Shown piece after piece: positions 8,657 to 17,459 of a DNA stretch of 64,000 nt. The DNA is from Flavobacteriaceae bacterium (lineage in GTDB: Bacteria; Bacteroidota; Bacteroidia; Flavobacteriales; Flavobacteriaceae). The notes under the pieces were generated by a model. That model made no database searches. It was not told where the DNA came from and worked only from the letters and a program-made list of their open reading frames with translations. The stretch is taken from NCBI GenBank assembly GCA_028280265.1, contig JANQMD010000004.1:31196-95195 (forward strand). The letters run 5' to 3'. Position 1 is the first letter of the stretch. Every line of letters begins with the position of its first letter. The position numbers and the translations under genes are program-made.

Positions 8657-9157
8657 ATGAAAAAAATAGTATTTCTTTTAATGGCTATCGCTCTTGGATG
8701 CCAGACGAAACAACATCAAAATCAGACATATCAAGATATTATTAAAGTAGTCGACAAGACTAAAGAAATCGTATCTGTAAAAAAAGGAGAACAAATTGAC
8801 ACCGCTCGATTGCGCACTTGTTTTTTACCTACTGCCCACTTTACGTTTGTAGGAGAAGAGGATGGGAAAAAGTTACACGAGACTATGCGTTTGAATGACT
8901 TTTTAGCTTCACTCACAGACGAATATTACTCTAATGGTTATTCTGAAACTGGAAAAGGCTATATCGTTGAGGAATTCAATGGGATCGCTCATGTGATGGA
9001 GAGTTTTTATGGAAAAGATTCTGAAGGTGAAGAAGGTTGGGGTGTCAATAGTTATCAGCTCATCTACTCAAAAGATCGTTGGCAGATTGTAAATATGGTC
9101 TGGACCATGAGTGAAAAAGGCAAAGATGGAATTCCTAAAAAGCTCTTAGAAAACTAA
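8657..9157 (+). CDS. small lipoprotein, NTF2/DUF4440-like
   Basis: About 166 residues. A GTG at 8636 extends the frame, but the ATG at 8657 gives a clean lipoprotein signal, MKKIVFLLMAIALGC, so I choose it. The mature part (HFTFVGEEDGKKLHETMRLNDFLASL, later WQIVNMVWTM) resembles SnoaL/NTF2-fold proteins of the DUF4440 type seen in flavobacteria, a fold call made by eye. The gene converges on the cyclase-family gene and their stop codons overlap by 4 bp. Confidence 0.75.
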   Translation: MKKIVFLLMAIALGCQTKQHQNQTYQDIIKVVDKTKEIVSVKKGEQIDTARLRTCFLPTAHFTFVGEEDGKKLHETMRLNDFLASLTDEYYSNGYSETGKGYIVEEFNGIAHVMESFYGKDSEGEEGWGVNSYQLIYSKDRWQIVNMVWTMSEKGKDGIPKKLLEN

Positions 9158-9903
9158 GTTTCTATCTCATACAAAATTGGCTTACTTGGACTCGCATCGT
9201 TTTCAAAAGGCGCAATCATTAGGTTTAAAAAATAAGTTCCATCATCAACGCTATTGGGAACATAAATGAATTCTGTAATAGTGGCATCCAATCGGAGTTC
9301 TCCTGATGTATTCCAAAAAGCGTGGTGCGATTTTAATTCTCCACCATCTTTTTCTCTGTCCACCGAAGGCAGGTCGATTAATAAATGTTTAATTCCCTTT
9401 TCTTTCAGAAAAGTTGCGCCCTCTTCTAAAAGGTACGGAGGGTTGGTATTGGAATACTGCATTGATTTTTTGTCCTCTAGATTGGGAAGTGTACGAATGA
9501 CAATGGCATCTCTTTTTTTATGTCCCAATGCAAATTGCAATTGCCTTTTGGTAATCACAAAGTCGCCATCTTTTTTTTCGGGTGGTATGGTAACTACTTC
9601 TGCTAAAAAGAAAAATTGATTCAAATGCTGATTCACCGAATGAACTTTCTCTGTAATGTGTCCAGCCGTTTCCGTATGCGTACCATGTGAGTGTGGATTG
9701 AACTCAATCATGTTGAAATTGACATCTCCCCCCTGAGAAACAGCTCCTACCCAATCTTCTGTGGCAACAGGATAGATTTTAGGAGGTCCAATATACCAGG
9801 CATTTACATTTTGCTTTGTAGGATCAACGGCAATAGATATATCAATCGGTTTTGATAAATCGATACGGTATTTTCTAGCGTTGTATTTGATTTCTGCGAT
9901 CAT
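9154..9903 (-). CDS. cyclase / arylformamidase (KynB-like) family hydrolase
   Basis: A 249-residue metal-dependent hydrolase of the cyclase family. The signature HSHGTHTETAGH near residues 71-82 corresponds to the family's HxGTHxDxPxH metal motif, with Glu at the usual Asp position. Such enzymes include bacterial kynurenine formamidases; no other tryptophan-degradation gene is in view, so the exact substrate is open. It lies downstream of hemW on the same strand, separated by about 140 bp. Confidence 0.85.
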   Translation of the reverse strand: MIAEIKYNARKYRIDLSKPIDISIAVDPTKQNVNAWYIGPPKIYPVATEDWVGAVSQGGDVNFNMIEFNPHSHGTHTETAGHITEKVHSVNQHLNQFFFLAEVVTIPPEKKDGDFVITKRQLQFALGHKKRDAIVIRTLPNLEDKKSMQYSNTNPPYLLEEGATFLKEKGIKHLLIDLPSVDREKDGGELKSHHAFWNTSGELRLDATITEFIYVPNSVDDGTYFLNLMIAPFENDASPSKPILYEIET

Positions 9904-10043
9904 ATTTTATACAAATTTTGTCATTTCGAAGAAGTAAAACGACTGAGAAATCTTTTATATTAGATTTCTCCCTTTTGATTTCCACTTGAGCCTGTATCGA
10001 GTTTATCGAGATGCTCAATCAACAGTCGAAAAGACATATGTAT
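9904..10043. repeat. intergenic dispersed-repeat remnant
   Basis: This spacer carries tttgtcatttcgaagaag and gagcctgtatcgag...tcgagatgctc, which resemble the dispersed palindromic repeats found elsewhere in the window (for example near 45447 and 45633). No ORF or RNA gene is evident. Confidence 0.5.
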
Positions 10044-11177
10044 CTATTCAAGATTTAATTTAAACAAATCTGAAGAAATTCCATCCGACAGGAACTTTCC
10101 TTTTTGAGTTGTTTTTAATTTTCCATTTTCAATATACAACAAATCTTCTTCTCTGTATTTTTCTGATTGGAGCAACAAATAGTTAAAGTACTTAACCCCA
10201 AAATTTGTTTTCACTCTCTCTAAAGAAACACCCCAAATGGTTCGCAAGCCCGTCATGATATATTCATTATACTGATCTGTTTTGGATAGAATTTCTCTTT
10301 CTATAGGCAAACTTTCCTTTTGAATCGCTTGTATGTATTTTGAATTATTTCTCACATTCCAACTTCGTTGTTTTCCATCGAAAGAGTGAGCAGAAGGACC
10401 TATCCCCAAGTATGATTTCCCTTGCCAATAAGCAGAATTGTTTTTGCTAAAAAATCCCTCTTTCCCAAAATTAGAAAGTTCGTAATGAATCAAATTTGCC
10501 TCTCCCAGTTCCTGAGTTAAAATATCAAATTGCTCTTGAGCATGCTCATCATCCACTTCATCGATAATTCCTTTTTTGATATAGGATTCCAGCGCTGTTT
10601 TCGGTTCTACAGTCAAGGCATAACTAGAGATGTGCGGAATCCCATAAGATAATGCTATCTGAATATTCTCTTTCCATTCTTCATGAGAGGAGCCTGGAAT
10701 TCCATAAATCAAATCCACTGAGATATTTTCAAAGTATTCGGTTGCTTTTGTTAAACATTTTTTAGCTTCTTCAGCATTGTGTGCGCGATTCATCAACTTT
10801 AAATCTCGCTCAAAAAAAGATTGTATTCCAATACTCAAACGATTTACTTTTGACTTAGATAATACTTCAATCGTTTCATCATCCAAGTCATCTGGATTTG
10901 CCTCTAAGGTGATCTCTGGATTTTCAACAACAGAGTGATTTTTATAAACAGCATCAATAACACGATCAATCTCAGATTGAGATAACATACTTGGAGTTCC
11001 TCCTCCAAAATAAATGGTTTCAATCACCTCTCCATTCAATTCATCTTTTCTCATCTCAATCTCTTTGATCAAACATGAGATTAAGTCGTTTTTCTTTTTT
11101 AGTGAGGTGGAAAAATGAAAATCGCAATAGTAACAAGCTTGCTTACAAAATGGAATATGAATATAGATTCCTGCCAT
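10044..11177 (-). CDS. hemW: HemW-type radical SAM protein (coproporphyrinogen III oxidase-like)
   Basis: A 377-residue radical SAM protein. The [4Fe-4S] cluster motif is C11-K-Q-A-C15-Y-Y-C18 in MAGIYIHIPFCKQACYYCDF, and GGGTPS follows near residue 59. The three-cysteine signature with HIPFC, without the longer N-terminal region of HemN, identifies HemW, a heme chaperone or trafficking protein rather than an oxidase. The C-terminal HemN_C domain is present (MTGLRTIWGVS). It lies between the cyclase-family gene and the KAP ATPase; together with ruvC it looks like a conserved housekeeping block interrupted by the ATPase. Confidence 0.92.
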   Translation of the reverse strand: MAGIYIHIPFCKQACYYCDFHFSTSLKKKNDLISCLIKEIEMRKDELNGEVIETIYFGGGTPSMLSQSEIDRVIDAVYKNHSVVENPEITLEANPDDLDDETIEVLSKSKVNRLSIGIQSFFERDLKLMNRAHNAEEAKKCLTKATEYFENISVDLIYGIPGSSHEEWKENIQIALSYGIPHISSYALTVEPKTALESYIKKGIIDEVDDEHAQEQFDILTQELGEANLIHYELSNFGKEGFFSKNNSAYWQGKSYLGIGPSAHSFDGKQRSWNVRNNSKYIQAIQKESLPIEREILSKTDQYNEYIMTGLRTIWGVSLERVKTNFGVKYFNYLLLQSEKYREEDLLYIENGKLKTTQKGKFLSDGISSDLFKLNLE

Positions 11178-11285
11178 GAATTAATGTAGCAATTTGAAAA
11201 TTTGATGATGTAACAATTGATTCATTTTCAAATTGTTTAATTGGCTAATTTATCCTGATTACTCAACATTATTTAGAAATAGTAA

Positions 11286-13427
11286 TTACAAAAATTTGAG
11301 TTTTTTTTCATTATTGTATTCATACCAGAATATGAATTGTTCAACATTATCTTTAGCACTAGATTTCATATACTTATCTGGAAGATTATCTTCACTATAT
11401 TGATTTGTTTGCTTCTCGTTGGGAAATTCCTTTTTCGCAAGTGCATAAATAGAAAATACATCTAGTATATTTTCTAGATGTTTGAAATTCTCAAATGATA
11501 AAGATCCAAAAAACTCATTATTATAGTAAGGTGCAAAAAATCTCATTAATTCTTTAACAGATTTGAAGTCTATTAAAGTCTCGTTTATGTAATCTTGCAG
11601 GCTATTTTTATCATACTTTCCCCATAACTGCACTACTAATCTATTCTTGAAAGCATCTCTATATATAGGTTTGTCATGTATGGCCAAATTTTTAGCCTTA
11701 GAAACTAGAAGTTTTTCAATTTCCTTTTCTTTTTTAGGCTTATATGTAGTTATCAATACAGCCAAATCTCTTGCAGACAAACCTTTACACAATTCAAATA
11801 CCAAGGTATCGCTTTTACCTTCATATTCTGAAGATAAATTTGAAGCAATATCTGATATTATTCTCTCTCTGTATTCAATGTTAACCTTATGGTCTTTAGA
11901 TGGAAAAAGAGTTTCTATATTTTCTAACAAGTACTTAATCAAAAACAGTTTATTTTCCTCAAACCTCATTGTATTAACTAAATTTTGTAATCTAAAAAAT
12001 GCTTTATCAATTTTATAAAAACTAAATACTTCTGATAAGACTTCATTTAATTGTTCGTAATTCTCTTCCGAAATTATCTTTCTAATATTAAAAATTGTCT
12101 TATTAGATACTTCTCCTGTAACGTGTAAGGAAAAATAACGATCAAAATTCCTACTGTAATTTATCCTGAGTTCTTTTATTTGTTTAGGACTATCAGACTT
12201 TTTTATTTCATTCCTCAAAGGGAATAAAAGATCTACTATATGTTTTTCTTTTGGGAACCTTTTGTAAATATCCTCTCTATTTCCGTTTACTGAATCTCTG
12301 GAAGTTATATCATTGCTAAAATCTATTATTTCACTATTTAAATAGAAACCCCTATTGTAATAATTCTTTATATAATTATAACATTCTCCGTTTTTTATTT
12401 TCAAAACCTCTATCCAAAATAAATCTCTAAGGTTAACTTCATCACCTATAGCAAACGCATCAATAAAGAAACTATTTAAAATTCTTATTATTTCTCTGGG
12501 AGTTTTGAAAGTAACATTCCAATATTCAAGTAATATTTCTTTGTACTCTTCCTCTTTCCTTTTTGAATCCTTTAAATCCAGATTATTAAAAACCTTTCTC
12601 AATTTATTCTCAAAAAAACTCTTTAAATCATCTCTCTCGATTCTTGGCAAGTGTATAGGGATATTAATTATTTTCTCTAAAAATAGCTTCCCATCATTTT
12701 TTCCCTTGCCATATCTATTCCCAATAGCTTTGGCTATTTGATTTTCATCTAAAGTAATCAGGTAAATAAAATTCTTAAAATTCGCATTGAGCTTTATCAA
12801 TTTTAAAAGTGAATAAATTTCTTCCTTATCCAACCTATCAATATCATCTATAAATACAACAATCTTATAGTTAGAGATCTCAAGTTTCTCATCAACTTTT
12901 TTGATAATACTTTCAATGCTTAACTCCTTTCCTTTAATATCCTCTCCCAGTGCTTTAAAAACTTCTGAAGTTTCAAAACTTACTTTAGTTCCAAGAAATT
13001 TAGGTATACCAAATGAAGTCGATATTTTTACAGCTTTTAAATATCTCGATAATGATATTATCCTTTCACCTACTACTCTTAAAATATCATTATTTTGTAT
13101 GGTCATCAGTTTAGATAAACCCTCAAAAAAATCAAATTGCATTTCTTCTGCGGATGAATATCGCCAAGGGTTAAAACTATACTTTAAAATTCCTTTTTGA
13201 TTATTTTTCTTTTCCCATAGATCAATTTTAGATTCTATTAATTGCAGAAATGATGTTTTTCCTTCACCCCATTTTCCATAAATACCAATAGTTATAGGCT
13301 CTGAATTATCAGAATTTAACTGTATTAATCTTTGAACTTTTTTTGCGTAATGCTGAAAATTAAACAAATCATCTTTCTCTTTACTTATTGGAGAATTATC
13401 CAAAAAATAATTTTTATTTGTTTTCAT
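11286..13427 (-). CDS. KAP family P-loop NTPase
   Basis: A 713-residue P-loop NTPase of the KAP family. The Walker A motif is GKWGEGKT at residues 51-58 and the Walker B strand is KIVVFIDDIDRLDKEE near residue 190. I see no transmembrane insertion between them, unlike many KAP proteins, so this is probably cytosolic. The long C-terminal half (about residues 330-713) is helical and charged and not assignable. KAP NTPases occur in phage-defence loci and elsewhere as solitary genes. It stands alone between hemW and ruvC, in clearly AT-rich DNA with heavy use of AAA, AAT and ATA, which suggests transfer. A defence role is inference. Confidence 0.85.
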   Translation of the reverse strand: MKTNKNYFLDNSPISKEKDDLFNFQHYAKKVQRLIQLNSDNSEPITIGIYGKWGEGKTSFLQLIESKIDLWEKKNNQKGILKYSFNPWRYSSAEEMQFDFFEGLSKLMTIQNNDILRVVGERIISLSRYLKAVKISTSFGIPKFLGTKVSFETSEVFKALGEDIKGKELSIESIIKKVDEKLEISNYKIVVFIDDIDRLDKEEIYSLLKLIKLNANFKNFIYLITLDENQIAKAIGNRYGKGKNDGKLFLEKIINIPIHLPRIERDDLKSFFENKLRKVFNNLDLKDSKRKEEEYKEILLEYWNVTFKTPREIIRILNSFFIDAFAIGDEVNLRDLFWIEVLKIKNGECYNYIKNYYNRGFYLNSEIIDFSNDITSRDSVNGNREDIYKRFPKEKHIVDLLFPLRNEIKKSDSPKQIKELRINYSRNFDRYFSLHVTGEVSNKTIFNIRKIISEENYEQLNEVLSEVFSFYKIDKAFFRLQNLVNTMRFEENKLFLIKYLLENIETLFPSKDHKVNIEYRERIISDIASNLSSEYEGKSDTLVFELCKGLSARDLAVLITTYKPKKEKEIEKLLVSKAKNLAIHDKPIYRDAFKNRLVVQLWGKYDKNSLQDYINETLIDFKSVKELMRFFAPYYNNEFFGSLSFENFKHLENILDVFSIYALAKKEFPNEKQTNQYSEDNLPDKYMKSSAKDNVEQFIFWYEYNNEKKLKFL

Positions 13428-13491
13428 TGTATTGCTTTTTCTTTATCATATATCATATTCAATAATGCTCTAAGAGCGATATTGATTACCG

Positions 13492-14043
13492 TTAATTAAT
13501 TTTTCTAGGGTTCTGTTTCACAAAAGCAGCCCAACCTGTATAACTCTTTCCTTGAACTGGTTTCCCTAGATTGTAAAAATGACAAACTGCTGCAGCCAAT
13601 CCATCTGTTGCATCTAAATTTTTAGGCAGTTCTTTAATTTTTAAAAGGCTTTGTAGCATCTTGGCAACTTGCTCTTTACTGGCATTTCCATTTCCTGTAA
13701 TGGCCATTTTTATTTTTTTTGGAGAATATTCAGTGATAGGCACTTCGCGTGACAATCCTGCCGCCATGGCCACTCCTTGTGCCCTTCCTAGTTTTAACAT
13801 CGATTGTACATTCTTGCCATAAAAAGGTGCTTCAATAGCTATTTCATCTGGGTGATAGGTATCGATTAATTGAACGGTTCGTTCGAAAATCAACTTTAGT
13901 TTTAGATAATGATCCTCGTATTTTTTTAAGTGTAGCTCATTGAGTTGTAGGAATTCCATTTTTTTTCCAACAACTCTAATCAGACCAAAACCCATAATGG
14001 TCGTTCCTGGATCAATTCCTAAAATGATTTTTTCTGTTTTCAG
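13492..14043 (-). CDS. ruvC: Holliday junction endonuclease RuvC, apparent non-AUG start
   Basis: Crossover-junction endodeoxyribonuclease acting with RuvAB. The first catalytic Asp lies in IILGIDPGTTIMGFG, the Glu in EIAIEAPFYGKN, and the acidic C-terminal residues in NLDATDGLAAAVCHFY. The first ATG in frame is at 13995, after that Asp, so an ATG start would give a dead enzyme. Reading upstream gives (CTG) K T E K I I L G I D P G, preceded two codons earlier by an in-frame TAG at 14050-14052. No ATG, GTG or TTG exists between this stop and the catalytic Asp. The CTG at 14041-14043 gives 183 residues, the normal length, and is my choice; a sequencing error is the alternative. Confidence 0.85.
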   Translation of the reverse strand: MKTEKIILGIDPGTTIMGFGLIRVVGKKMEFLQLNELHLKKYEDHYLKLKLIFERTVQLIDTYHPDEIAIEAPFYGKNVQSMLKLGRAQGVAMAAGLSREVPITEYSPKKIKMAITGNGNASKEQVAKMLQSLLKIKELPKNLDATDGLAAAVCHFYNLGKPVQGKSYTGWAAFVKQNPRKIN

Positions 14044-14058
14044 AAGACTCTATTTTAA

Positions 14059-14168
14059 TCATTACGAATGCATCTGTCTACCGAAGGCTAGATAAAGCTA
14101 CCTTACTAAAACTGAAAAGATTACTTCGTTATATTCCCAAATCAAGTTTGAAGCAAGCTTCGTAATGA
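14059..14168. repeat. MITE-like element with 10-bp inverted ends
   Basis: TCATTACGAA at 14059-14068 and its exact complement TTCGTAATGA at 14159-14168 bracket about 110 bp. The interior has ctgtctaccgaaggc and gattacttcgtt, similar to the repeat in the etf spacer at 31502-31568. No ORF is present. It is a dispersed, probably non-autonomous repeat between ruvC and the UPF0104-like gene. Confidence 0.6.
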
Positions 14169-14189
14169 CGATTATTTCCTATTTTGCCG

Positions 14190-15131
14190 ATGATGTTCGG
14201 ACTCCTTTCATACAAATCTAAGCAATTCTTATGGCTTGTCTTAAAACTACTGATTGTAATTCTTTGTGGATATTTCATCTATGATATTCTAAGCAATCAT
14301 TCGAATTTAAAATTTTCTAACTTTCAATCAATTTTAGCAAGTTTTGATGTTTTATCACTGAAAAATAGCACTTTTCTCCTCGTTTTCACTTTTTTTAATT
14401 GGTTTTTTGAAATCAAAAAATGGCAAATTCTAGTCAAAAAAACTCAGAAAATTTCTTTTTCTGAAGCGACGGAACAATCGCTGAGTTCGTTGACATTTTC
14501 GTTAATTACACCCAACAGAATTGGTGAATACGGTGCAAAAGCTTTGTATTATTCGAAAGAAAAAAGAAAAAAAATTTTGACATTGAATTTTGCAGGGAAC
14601 TTCTATCAATTACTAGCAACGATCGTTTTTGGGGTTTTAGGTTTATGTTATTTACTCCTCTCTTTTTCATTTTACTATTTGACGCTACAAAAGTTATTAA
14701 TCATTCTTGGAATTCTATCAGTTTTCCTAGTCATTCTTTGGCTTGTATTAAAGCAACTTCAGATAGGACAACGGCTACAGAAATTTGTGAGTTCTTTGAA
14801 CAATCCAACTGCTTTTATTTTTGCTTTTATCCGATACTTGATTTTTTCACATCAGTTTTATGTTCTGCTGATCATTTTTAACAATTCCATCACCTATATT
14901 GATGCTATGGCTAGTATTTCTGCTATGTACTTGCTCTCCTCTCTTGTACCCATGTTGTCCTTTTTCGATTTTGCTGTAAAAGGCTCCGTAGCGATTCTTA
15001 TTTTTAGTTTGTTTGAAATCGACCCAGTTATCATTTTTAGTATTACTACCTTTATGTGGGTTCTCAATTTCGCTATTCCAGCAATTTTTGGGAGCTACTT
15101 TGTGTTAACATTTAAACCACAGAGAGGGTGA
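14190..15131 (+). CDS. UPF0104 / flippase-like integral membrane protein
   Basis: About 313 residues with some seven to nine hydrophobic segments, belonging to the lysylphosphatidylglycerol synthetase transmembrane-region (UPF0104) superfamily. The family motif region SLTFSLITPNRIGEYGAKALYY at about residues 97-118 is recognisable. Such proteins are thought to flip or transfer lipids. A TTG at 14184 is possible, but the ATG at 14190 is preferred. Its stop overlaps the GTG start of the glycosyltransferase by 4 bp (GTGA), so the two are translationally coupled and may act on a shared lipid-linked substrate. Confidence 0.8.
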   Translation: MMFGLLSYKSKQFLWLVLKLLIVILCGYFIYDILSNHSNLKFSNFQSILASFDVLSLKNSTFLLVFTFFNWFFEIKKWQILVKKTQKISFSEATEQSLSSLTFSLITPNRIGEYGAKALYYSKEKRKKILTLNFAGNFYQLLATIVFGVLGLCYLLLSFSFYYLTLQKLLIILGILSVFLVILWLVLKQLQIGQRLQKFVSSLNNPTAFIFAFIRYLIFSHQFYVLLIIFNNSITYIDAMASISAMYLLSSLVPMLSFFDFAVKGSVAILIFSLFEIDPVIIFSITTFMWVLNFAIPAIFGSYFVLTFKPQRG

Positions 15132-16252
15132 TACTACTTCTTTTTATTATTACTTTTTTTTACGTTGTATTCATCTTAATACTGAGTTACGGCTTTAATA
15201 GAATACCTTCTTTTAAAATCTCAGATGACACTCAAAAAACAGGTTTCTCTATTGTGATCCCTTTTCGAAATGAAGCTCAAAATCTTCCTGCACTACTAAA
15301 CTCAATTCAAGCACTTTCATATCCAACAAATCAATTTGAAATTCTTTTTGTCAATGATGCATCTTCGGATGATTCCATGACTATTATTGAGAGAAGTATG
15401 AAAGCTTTTCAATTTGATTATCAAATTTTGAATGCTAAAAGAAATACAAACTCACCCAAGAAAGATGCGATTCTGACTGCCATAGAGATTGCCAAATATA
15501 AGTGGATTCTTACCACCGATGCCGATTGTCTTCTCCCTAAAAATTGGTTATTTACTTTTTCTGATTTCATTCAGCAAAATGATTGCAAGATGGTTATTGG
15601 TCCAGTTAACTATCAGACAAAGTCATCCTTCTTACATCATTTTCAAATGCTCGATTTTATGAGTTTACAAGCTTCTACCATAGGTGGATTTGGCATCAAA
15701 AAACCTTTTTTGTGCAATGGTGCCAATCTTGCATACCGGAAAGATGTATTTAAAGAGGTCAATGGATTTGAAGGAAATACTCAGATGGCAAGTGGTGATG
15801 ATATTTTCTTACTTGAAAAAATTTACATGGCTTACCCAAATAGTGTGTATTTTTTAAAATCTAAATCTGCTATTGTTTGTACATCGCCAGTAAATTCATG
15901 GAGTGGATTAATTCATCAAAGAATGCGTTGGGCTGCAAAGTCAAGTCAATATCAGTTGATGATTGGTAAAATCATCGGGTCGATTGTGTTTCTGATGAAT
16001 CTAAGTTTCCTGATTGCCTTATTTAGTATGATTTGGAGTGAGCAATACAGTTTTTTTTATTTGCTATTGATTGTTATTAAAATCTGTGTAGACTTTAGCC
16101 TGTTGGAAAAAGCTTCTATTTTTTATAATGGTTATAAAAAGATGAAAGACTATGAATTGAGTAGTCTTTTGTATCCTTTTTTTAGCACCTATGTTGTACT
16201 CAAAAGTCTACTAGGAAAGTATGAATGGAAAGAAAGAGAATTTCGAAAATAG
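15128..16252 (+). CDS. glycosyltransferase family 2, membrane-anchored
   Basis: A 374-residue GT2 enzyme starting with GTG. An N-terminal transmembrane helix (LLLFIITFFYVVFILILSYGF) precedes a GT-A fold with FSIVIPFRNEAQNLPALL, the nucleotide-sugar site FVNDASSDDS, and the metal-binding TTDADC. The later GDD (MASGDDIFLLEKI) and QRMRWAAK (the QxxRW signature) are typical of processive or lipid-linked GT2 enzymes. Two or three C-terminal helices follow. Coupled to the upstream UPF0104-like gene; substrate unknown. Confidence 0.9.
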   Translation: MILLLFIITFFYVVFILILSYGFNRIPSFKISDDTQKTGFSIVIPFRNEAQNLPALLNSIQALSYPTNQFEILFVNDASSDDSMTIIERSMKAFQFDYQILNAKRNTNSPKKDAILTAIEIAKYKWILTTDADCLLPKNWLFTFSDFIQQNDCKMVIGPVNYQTKSSFLHHFQMLDFMSLQASTIGGFGIKKPFLCNGANLAYRKDVFKEVNGFEGNTQMASGDDIFLLEKIYMAYPNSVYFLKSKSAIVCTSPVNSWSGLIHQRMRWAAKSSQYQLMIGKIIGSIVFLMNLSFLIALFSMIWSEQYSFFYLLLIVIKICVDFSLLEKASIFYNGYKKMKDYELSSLLYPFFSTYVVLKSLLGKYEWKEREFRK

Positions 16253-16342
16253 CTGAATGAGATTGTACTAAATTTTTGTCAGTTTGAATGGTAAATCTTT
16301 AGTGTGACACTCGAAGTGACATTCTTCACTCTTTAAAAAGCG

Positions 16343-16477
16343 CTAATTAAAAATTTGCTCCAAGATGCTATCTGCATAAAGCCATAGAATAATCACCAAA
16401 AACAACAACAATACCAAAACAATCCCTCTTTTAGGATTGGATTTTTTTCTTCTACCATATCTTCTTTGAAATTCCAT
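16343..16477 (-). CDS. 44-residue single-span membrane protein
   Basis: The sequence starts MEFQRRYGRRKKSNPKRG, with ten basic residues, then a hydrophobic helix GIVLVLLLFLVIILWLY, and ends SILEQIFN. The positive-inside pattern predicts a cytoplasmic N-terminus. It is short and easy to miss. Coding potential looks real because the frame fills the space between the glycosyltransferase and the next gene and has a normal ATG and TAG. Function unknown. Confidence 0.65.
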   Translation of the reverse strand: MEFQRRYGRRKKSNPKRGIVLVLLLFLVIILWLYADSILEQIFN

Positions 16478-16596
16478 AATAATTATTTTTCTCTATGTTT
16501 TAGCTATGATTTCATTGTAAAGTCATCCACAGGATTATTCCGTCGAAATCAATCCGTTTAATTAATACTTCTATTTTTTGTGATACAAAACCGCAA

Positions 16597-17382
16597 TTAT
16601 TTTGGTATTGTTATATAATATTTCATTCGAAATATTTTTTTTTTCAAATAATTAGTTACAATCCTTACGTCTTCATAAGAAGCTAAATTCCCTCTTCCCA
16701 AAAAAGGAATTATAATTACATTTAATATTCCTTTTTTATACACTTTTATATTTGCTTTTTTTTCATTCGATAAACTAATCGAGTCAAATAAAAGTTCAAT
16801 CTTTTCATTTTCATTAAAAAAAGTTCTTTCAAAATACCCTGTATATTCTTTAGTGGAAAAGCAAATAATGTTTTTGGGTTTAAACTTTGAAGATAATTCT
16901 TTTATAAATTTAATTCTATTGTCAAAAATATTGCCATAATATTCTGACTTTGTAATATTTAATTTTGATTCAAAAGATTTGTCCCAACTAATATCTTTTT
17001 TTGCTAAAGGGAAAAGATTGATTTTAAATATTTCAGATTCTTTATTGTATAGGTGATTTTTTAGAATACAATCAATTTTCTCTTTACTTGGAAATTCATT
17101 TTTAAAGAAAAGATTAGAATAAATTGAGGCTAGATATTTGTCAAAAAAAGATTTTAAAAATATTTCTGGACAATCATTACGATAAGGAATCAAGAATTTT
17201 TCTACTTCGTTGAACAAAATATATTCTTCATAATATTCCGCCATTTTTTCCAACTCACTACCAAATTCAATTCCACAAAACCAATAATTAGAATAGGGAT
17301 TCCCACCATCCATTCCCAAAAATGACGGCTCTCCTTTTTTTATTTTCTGTAATTCTAGATTTAAATATTCAATTCCTTTCAT
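16597..17382 (-). CDS. hypothetical protein, unrecognised
   Basis: A 261-residue, probably soluble protein rich in Lys, Glu, Phe and Ile. Notable stretches are FLGMDGGNPYSNYWFCGIEFG near residues 21-41, KNIICFSTKEYTGYF in the middle, and IIPFLGRGNLASYEDVRIVTNYL near the C-terminus. I know no family with certainty; the pattern of three spaced hydrophobic strands with Gly/Pro turns recalls the uracil-DNA-glycosylase-like fold, but the catalytic motifs are not evident, so I do not assign it. Its codon use is markedly AT-rich and it is a single gene between housekeeping loci, as for the KAP ATPase. Confidence 0.75.
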   Translation of the reverse strand: MKGIEYLNLELQKIKKGEPSFLGMDGGNPYSNYWFCGIEFGSELEKMAEYYEEYILFNEVEKFLIPYRNDCPEIFLKSFFDKYLASIYSNLFFKNEFPSKEKIDCILKNHLYNKESEIFKINLFPLAKKDISWDKSFESKLNITKSEYYGNIFDNRIKFIKELSSKFKPKNIICFSTKEYTGYFERTFFNENEKIELLFDSISLSNEKKANIKVYKKGILNVIIIPFLGRGNLASYEDVRIVTNYLKKKIFRMKYYITIPK

Positions 17383-17459
17383 AAAAATTTTTGAGTATGC
17401 TTTACAACGAAGATATAAATTTACTCAATACTAGATTCTAATTTTATCACGCGAACCAT

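Noticed and set aside
13492..13995. ruvC starting at the ATG at 13995
   Set aside because: That start removes the first catalytic Asp; the upstream codons encode the conserved N-terminus.
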